Positions 58,169-64,000 of a stretch of DNA of 64,000 nt are shown one piece after another. The notes beneath the pieces are model-generated. The model was given only the letters and a program-made list of their open reading frames with translations, had not been told where the DNA came from and did no database searches. Numbering within the stretch: position 1 is the first letter of the stretch; each line of letters begins with the position of its first letter. The position numbers and the translations under genes were made by a program. The DNA is from Dicaeum eximium (lineage: Eukaryota; Chordata; Aves; Passeriformes; Dicaeidae). Where the stretch lies: positions 1,585,213 to 1,649,212 of the forward strand of contig VWZP01006003.1 in the NCBI GenBank assembly GCA_013396995.1. Direction: 5' to 3'.

Positions 58169-61100
58169 CAGGAAAAAGAGAGACACACACACCACAGAGT
58201 TAGCAAGGTGCTATTTTCCGATGGGACTCCACTGAGCTGTGGACTTAACGCACAGCAGAAGGAAAGCAGACATCAAGGTTAGAAGGGAGCATTGTTTTCT
58301 CTTTGACAGCACTTGGTATTTTCCAAGTCCAGTACATGGGGCTGCAGAGATTTGAGCTCAATATCTGCTCTTGTCACTCTAATACCGAATAGAAAGAATC
58401 AATATAAGCAAGAGGTAAGTGCGTCCCCTTCTGCCTGCCCAGCCAGCTGGAAGAGGAGGAAGAAGTGACAGCAGAGGGATCCTTTACTTCCTGCATGTCC
58501 CCACCCACCCACTTGGCTGCTCTGCCTACTCTCCACCCAGGTTTTCTGCAAGAGTTTAAGGCTGTGAGTGTGATCATCATGCAGTTCCCTCCTGCTGCTG
58601 CAGAAGTACCTCTGAGCAGGGCAAGCAAGCCAGTCAGTGTGCTGTGCAGGGGAATGAAGGCAGCTGCTGTTTCTCCTCTCCTTTCCATGGAGCTACAAGC
58701 AGTACACACACAGCTGACTGCCATTCAGTCTAAACACAAGTTAGCACTACAATAGTATAATGCATTTTGCTACTAGTGGCAACACCAACTTATTTCCCTT
58801 TCTTTTTTCCTTAATGTAAGGGCACAGAAATTTGAATGTGATTTTTTTTCTGCTGGACAACGTTAGGAAGCTGCATTGTTCCTTGGTTTAAACCACGTGC
58901 TTACAAACAATCCAGAGTTATATTTTCTAGAATCTCTTGCTAGACTTCAGACTTCCAACCTGAAATTCGATTTTTTTTTCTTCTGATACCTAGCTCCAAG
59001 CAGCTATTGTAAAACCCATTTATTAATCAAATGACTATTAAATATTAATCAAATGGCCACAGCTTCAGGGTTTGGGGTTTTTTATTGTAAGGACATAAGG
59101 AGTAATGCTACGAAAGATCACATACACTGTTTTAAAGATGAAGATAGCAAAATAATTTTGACAAACTAGTGGTGATGAACTGTGATAAAATTCAATTTGG
59201 AATTATCAAGATCACCCTAAAATAACATCCTCAGTTCCTCAAGTATACCACAATTATGCCAGTAGTGTTTTTATAGTATACACCATCAGTGTTGCAAAAG
59301 CAACATTCCGCACACTTAATTAATGCTATGCTCTTCTGGGGTACGCAGCATGACCTGCAAAGAACATTCAACATTCCAGCTTTTGACAAGTCAAGTCTAC
59401 CTGTCCCAGTAGAACCTCAACTCTTGCTTGGCTCTTTTCAAATATGCTGTAACGCTAAGAGCTTGAACAGAATTCTACAGTAACTGATTGATCTCCTCGA
59501 ACAAAATGTTCTAACATTGCAATCCAGAAGCTAATAGCACCAGCAGCAAAGTCAAATCACACAAACAAAGTAATTAAAGTGGCTATATTTCCTTTCTGCT
59601 AAGTTGTTACCATTCTAGTTTGAGCCAGTCACATGATGCCACAAACCATTAATTCAGGAATTTAGAGAGTATGAGTGCAGTGGAAAAAAAGATCCAACCT
59701 CTTTCTCCCAGGCCCAAAGAAGCCCTCAGGCAATGGTGAATATATAGCACTTAAATTGGTTTACCCCATGATCTCCTAAATTTCACTACCTGCAATTAGT
59801 TACTTACCCAGCCTTCAAAACCTGCATGTTTAACCATTTCACCACTTCTAATCATTCATCTTAATCCTGCTGCCTGTTCTATGAACAATCTTTCAGATTT
59901 AGTTCTTTCTTTATTTCACACAGGAAATACCTGAAACTGTTTGATAATTCTCACCCCAGTTGAACTGAATACATACTATGAAAAGAAAGGCTTAGCTTAA
60001 CATTTACTCAGTTCAAGAGACACATGGTTTGCCTACAGAGGATTGATTTTTTTGATCTGGTTAAAAAACAAACTAGAGTAGGTTTGTTTTTTTTAATAGA
60101 AATGCAACATATGAAACAGAAGTAAAAATTTAGCTTCACTGATGTCAGTATTTTCATAGCAATTAATTGTGGACAATTGATAATTCTGCCAAGAATTAAA
60201 TTGGTAAATCCTGCAGAATAAGCTCTGTACCAGATCAGTATCCTAGCAGAGTAAACAGCATTACTGCAATGCAAGCAGTGGAAGCAGACAAAAGCTTTAG
60301 TGAGCCAGAGGCAGCTTATGAGGCACTGTTCAGGCCAGGACAGGCCTCACTGTCTTCCCTTCTGATCAAAAATGATGATGGCTATTTTGAACCAACATGT
60401 TTTGAACCTGACAGATCTACCATCATCCACACCAAAATTTCCCATCTCATCTATTTGAGACCTCTATGCCACTAAAACACCTTAACCAACTGGTCTTCAC
60501 CCTCTGCAGAGCAGGTATGCAAGTTATTTAAGTCTCATGATCCTTAACTTTTTCCAAACCAACAGGTAAGCGTGTGTGCCCTGAGTTTAGAATCACACTG
60601 TGAAGACAGTGGCAATGCTGTAGAATTTATACAGGCCTGCTGGCTGCAACCTCACTGACCACAATTTAGAAACTCTTCCTCTTCAATTTACCACCTCACC
60701 TCAAAAAAATTTTGAGGCATTAACAAAAAAATTAGAGGCCAATCACAACAAGAAGTTGCCAGATGTACAGAATTAAAGCTGTTATATACACAAGATATAT
60801 ATGTATCTTGATTGACACACTCAAATTAATTGCTTCTTCCTAAAGTTAAATTTGTATGAGAGAAGTTTTGGTGAAAAGAATAAAACAGACTCCTCATTCC
60901 ATGACCAATCCTTGCTCACTATCACCTTCACATACATATGCTACAGGTGATCTGCAAAGCCAAGAGTTGGACAATACTGACACTGCCTACTCAACCAACT
61001 TCTCTGTCAGTGTCTCAATACTGTACTTTTATCTACTAAAGCCAGATATTTTACAGCATTCAAAGCCTTATAAGACTGCTATAGTGGTCTACAGTTCTGT

Positions 61101-63028
61101 TACTTCGCTGCCACACACTTAAGTTTGAACAGGAACTAGTCATAACTCCTCTCAGAAATCACTGGCTGCAAGCCTTTCCAGCACTCTCAAGTAAAAGGCA
61201 GTAACTAAAGTCAAGACTCACTGTATTTGTGATAATCCTAAAATGCTATGCATTACTGCAGAATATATACTATGGCTCAGAGCTATCCACTGACAAGTGA
61301 TCCAACCCAGCAAAACAGTTATTTTTTTCCGCAAGACATGGAAGTCCACTGTCTTCAGAACCACCAGGTAAATTAAGTATCCGTTTATTTTAGGATATCT
61401 TAGGATTTAAGAATCTGAAGAACATTGTTTCAGTTTTAAAAAAAGTTATTAATCACAACAGCTACTGTAATTGCAGCAATTCTAATGTATAGAATAAATT
61501 AATCAACCTGCAGAACAAGAAATTTTGTAACCAGGACACAGTTTCTTAGTGCACAGCTGGCTAATAATTAGCACATTGGTGCATGGAAAAGTGAAAAGGG
61601 CCTTGTTTAGAAACACACAGTGTGAGGACAGAGGTTCTTCTGAAACAGTGAAGTCTGACTGGACAAGTAGATCAGGTATTAACTCTTTTGCACAAAAGCA
61701 TAAAGGTAAGATCAGTTGCATCTATCATGCACAGTTCTTTAACCTCATCCTCAGAAGCAGAGATACTGCCTCTATAATGTGAGCACCCTGAGCTAGCTCA
61801 ATGACCCTTTGCTTTATTGGGACTTCAGCTTGAAAATGGCTTTCAAAAAAAACCCAAAACCAGACATGCCTAGACACACATTTCAGTTATATAAATTTAG
61901 AAATGCCACAGTGACAATACTAGAAGTGTCTGTCTTCTATTTTCAGTATGGAAAACATGTTTTGTAAAAATGAAATTGTATTAGTTGCACTCTCTGCTTT
62001 AATCTGCTCCCACTAGGGAAGAAAATCATTGTTATATACTCATTTTTAAGTTCATGTACAGTAACAGTACAGTTCATGTAACAGTAAAAGCCACAGATTA
62101 GTTCCCCTGGACTCCAAACTGAATTTAAATAATCATGTAACATGGGTCACAAAACCTATTTGGTAACAGAACTAGCCTTTAGAAAGGATTATCTACTTAA
62201 AAGGCCTAAGGTAATGTTGCAAACACCAAAAATAGTGTATAATTCCAACAATGCACCAAAAGTCACCATGCCTTTTATTTTCAGACTTATTCTAATAGGA
62301 GTGAAGACTTTCCTGGAGTTATCCCATTCCTACCCCTTGCAACTATAGCAGTACAGCTGGCAGGACAAGAAATGGTAGCCTATGCATTCTTAGTGTCAGT
62401 ATTTTTAACTAGTGGCATTCTATGACAAATAACATTGAACCATCAGTCTCCCCACAGGAATGCTTCAGTGATTCACCAATCACAGAATTATAATGGTTCT
62501 CATCACACTGCAGAGCCAGGCATTTTTAAAACACTTATCACCTCCCTGTTCCTAAGAGCCAACTTCCCATCTCCTGTTAAATTAACCTCAATTAACATAA
62601 GAACTAAATGGATGTCAATACAGGACAGAATATTAAATACTAGGATCATAGTTTTAAGAGACCTGATCCTTAAAACATACTTTTAAAACTTTTTAAAATC
62701 TTAAAGACACATTGTTCAACCTATATTCTGTGAACGTACTTAGGTTTCTAAAAATACATTTAGAAACCCCACATGACTACTACATGTCAGAAATTAAATT
62801 ACACTTGATTTTATGGAACTCAAGGAATGCTCACAATCCTCCACTCCTTTTAATTCCTGATCATCTCAAAATCATATCCTGTTCAAAACTGCCAAAAGAC
62901 ACAATCCAGGCTCATCAGTAAGCAATGTAAGAAAGAAATGGCTCCCGTTACTTCAAACCAAGTTTGTTTCACATCAATATTGACAAAAAAAATTTAGCTG
63001 TAATCTTAAAGCTTTTGATGCTGAACAG
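58169..63028. other. WNK1 intron 4 upstream part; presumed location of KS-WNK1 promoter
   Basis: Noncoding, AT-rich, slightly richer in GC around 58360-58700 just upstream of exon 4a. A TATAAAA-like site on the minus strand near 59270 is too isolated to call a promoter. No exons encoding the kinase core are present. Confidence 0.5.
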
Positions 63029-63560
63029 TGAGGTACTTTTAGAAAATAATTAGTTGAATAAGCCTTTTCCCTTCCAAACTCAGGCATCATATGACTTAGC
63101 TATGCAAACCACACAAAACCACAGACTGGGGCAGGCTGGAAAGGACCACAGTGGTCATCTGCTCCCACCTCCCTGCTGAAGCAAGGCCATCCCAGAGCAT
63201 GTGATTGCCTCCAGAGGGTTCTGGAATATCCCCAGTGAGGGAGACTCCACACCATCTCTGCACATTCGGTTCCAGTGCACGATCACTGCACAGAAAAGTT
63301 CTTCCTCATGTTCAGGTGGAACTTCCATGCATCAGTTTCTGCCCATGGCCTCTTGTCCTATTGCCTGGCACCACTAAAAACCTGGTTCCATCCTCTGACA
63401 CCCTCCCTTCACATACTCAGATATTGATAAGGTCCTCTTAGTCTTCTCAAGGTTGAACAGGTCCAGCTCCCTGAGCCTGTCCTGATGAGAAAGATGTTTC
63501 AGTCCCTTCATCAACTTTGTTTCCTGACTGACAGGCTCAAGCTGATCACTGCTTTTCCTT
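63029..63560 (-). repeat. CR1 LINE 3' fragment with the same extra flank as the 27.4-kb copy
   Basis: CR1 in minus orientation: ACCACAGTGGTCATCTGCTC, CATGTTCAGGTGGAACTTCC, GTCTTCTCAAGGTTGAACAG and CTCCCTGAGCCTGTCCTGAT are standard CR1 blocks. The ~85 bases before ACAGACTGGG match the same position of the copy near 27.4 kb. This copy extends about 185 bases further toward the CR1 5' side. Confidence 0.88.
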
Positions 63561-64000
63561 ACTTCAATCATTGTAACTTGTTAAAGAGGATTTCTAAAGT
63601 AACTTGCAAGGCTGCTTAAGATACTAATGCTTCAAATCCTCAAATACCTACCATCCACTTTTAAGGCTCTATGTTTCTGAATTGATGAATGAGTGATTGA
63701 ATCCCCACCCAGGAAGACTCTGCACTCTTAAAGCTGTTACAGCAAAATGCTTGCGACAGAGTTGAACGGATACAAGAGGCAAGTGCTAGAAGTTTAAGCA
63801 TTCTTTACTTCAGTCAGTGTGAGGCAGGGGAATTGCACATGATATGCAATTTTTTTTTTACATTTCACACTTTACTGCCGGATGTTTCTTCTTTGAAGAA
63901 ATACAAGAGTTTACCCTTTCTTCCAATTAATCTGTTTCCTGTGCTTGGTTGAAGGTTTGTGGCCTTTCAGTACCTGCTCTCACAAAAGATCACCTTCTCT
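63561..64000. other. WNK1 intron 4, window end
   Basis: Noncoding. I looked specifically for exon 4 (end of the kinase activation segment and C-lobe) and did not find it. Confidence 0.5.

Noticed and set aside
58374..58724. 116-codon minus-strand frame just upstream of exon 4a
   Set aside because: No splice context or resemblance to WNK1; likely noncoding sequence near the KS-WNK1 promoter.
59262..59280. TATAAAA-like sequence on the minus strand as KS-WNK1 promoter
   Set aside because: About 1.1 kb from the exon 4a start codon and without other promoter signals; too weak to call.
53922..64000. Search for WNK1 kinase-core exons 1-4
   Set aside because: None of the conserved kinase segments is encoded here; they must lie beyond the right edge.
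1..64000. CRISPR arrays, operons, bacterial-type genes, tRNA or rRNA genes
   Set aside because: Nothing of the kind is visible; the window is ordinary spliced vertebrate nuclear DNA.

Overview
The window is nuclear DNA from a vertebrate, almost certainly a bird. Every protein-coding piece is a spliced exon with GT/AG borders. The interspersed repeats are CR1 LINEs with avian-type 3' ends plus one endogenous-retrovirus-like solo LTR. Introns are compact. A songbird or other neoavian is my best guess from the repeats, but the sequence alone does not prove it.

Two conserved genes face each other tail to tail, the same arrangement as the RAD52/WNK1 pair on human 12p13. RAD52 lies on the + strand (about 883-7340). 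Ten coding exons give 391 residues in one unbroken frame, equivalent to human residue 29 to the stop; the first coding exon is left of the window. WNK1 lies on the - strand (about 9.7 kb to beyond the right edge). I place 24 constitutive-type exons, human-equivalent exons 5-28. They join in frame to 1,949 residues, from the end of the kinase C-lobe through the autoinhibitory domain, the second CCT-like domain, four RFxV motifs and the C-terminal coiled coils. Exons 1-4, with most of the kinase domain, lie right of position 64000.

The most interesting content is the set of alternative WNK1 exons. (1) A cysteine-rich first exon at 58082-58168 sits inside intron 4 and matches exon 4a of kidney-specific, kinase-less KS-WNK1. 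(2) Exon 8b (47488-47745) and the HSN2 exon (44602-45822), the nervous-system exons of WNK1/HSN2, are both intact. (3) A 39-nt candidate microexon (47237-47275) lies between them, is phase-neutral and has good splice sites; I do not recognise it from described isoforms.

By region: 1-6.7 kb RAD52 exons, with a CR1 in intron 1.66-2.99 kb; 6.7-7.34 kb RAD52 3' UTR; 7.34-9.7 kb intergenic, with a 380-bp LTR-like element ending in 36-bp inverted repeats; 9.7-12.19 kb WNK1 3' UTR with proximal and distal polyadenylation signals; 12.19-53.9 kb WNK1 exons 28 to 5; 53.9-64 kb intron 4, holding exon 4a and a CR1. Functionally, RAD52 anneals single-stranded DNA in recombination, and WNK1 is the chloride-sensing kinase/scaffold that activates OSR1/SPAK. 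The two are neighbours by conserved synteny, not by shared pathway.
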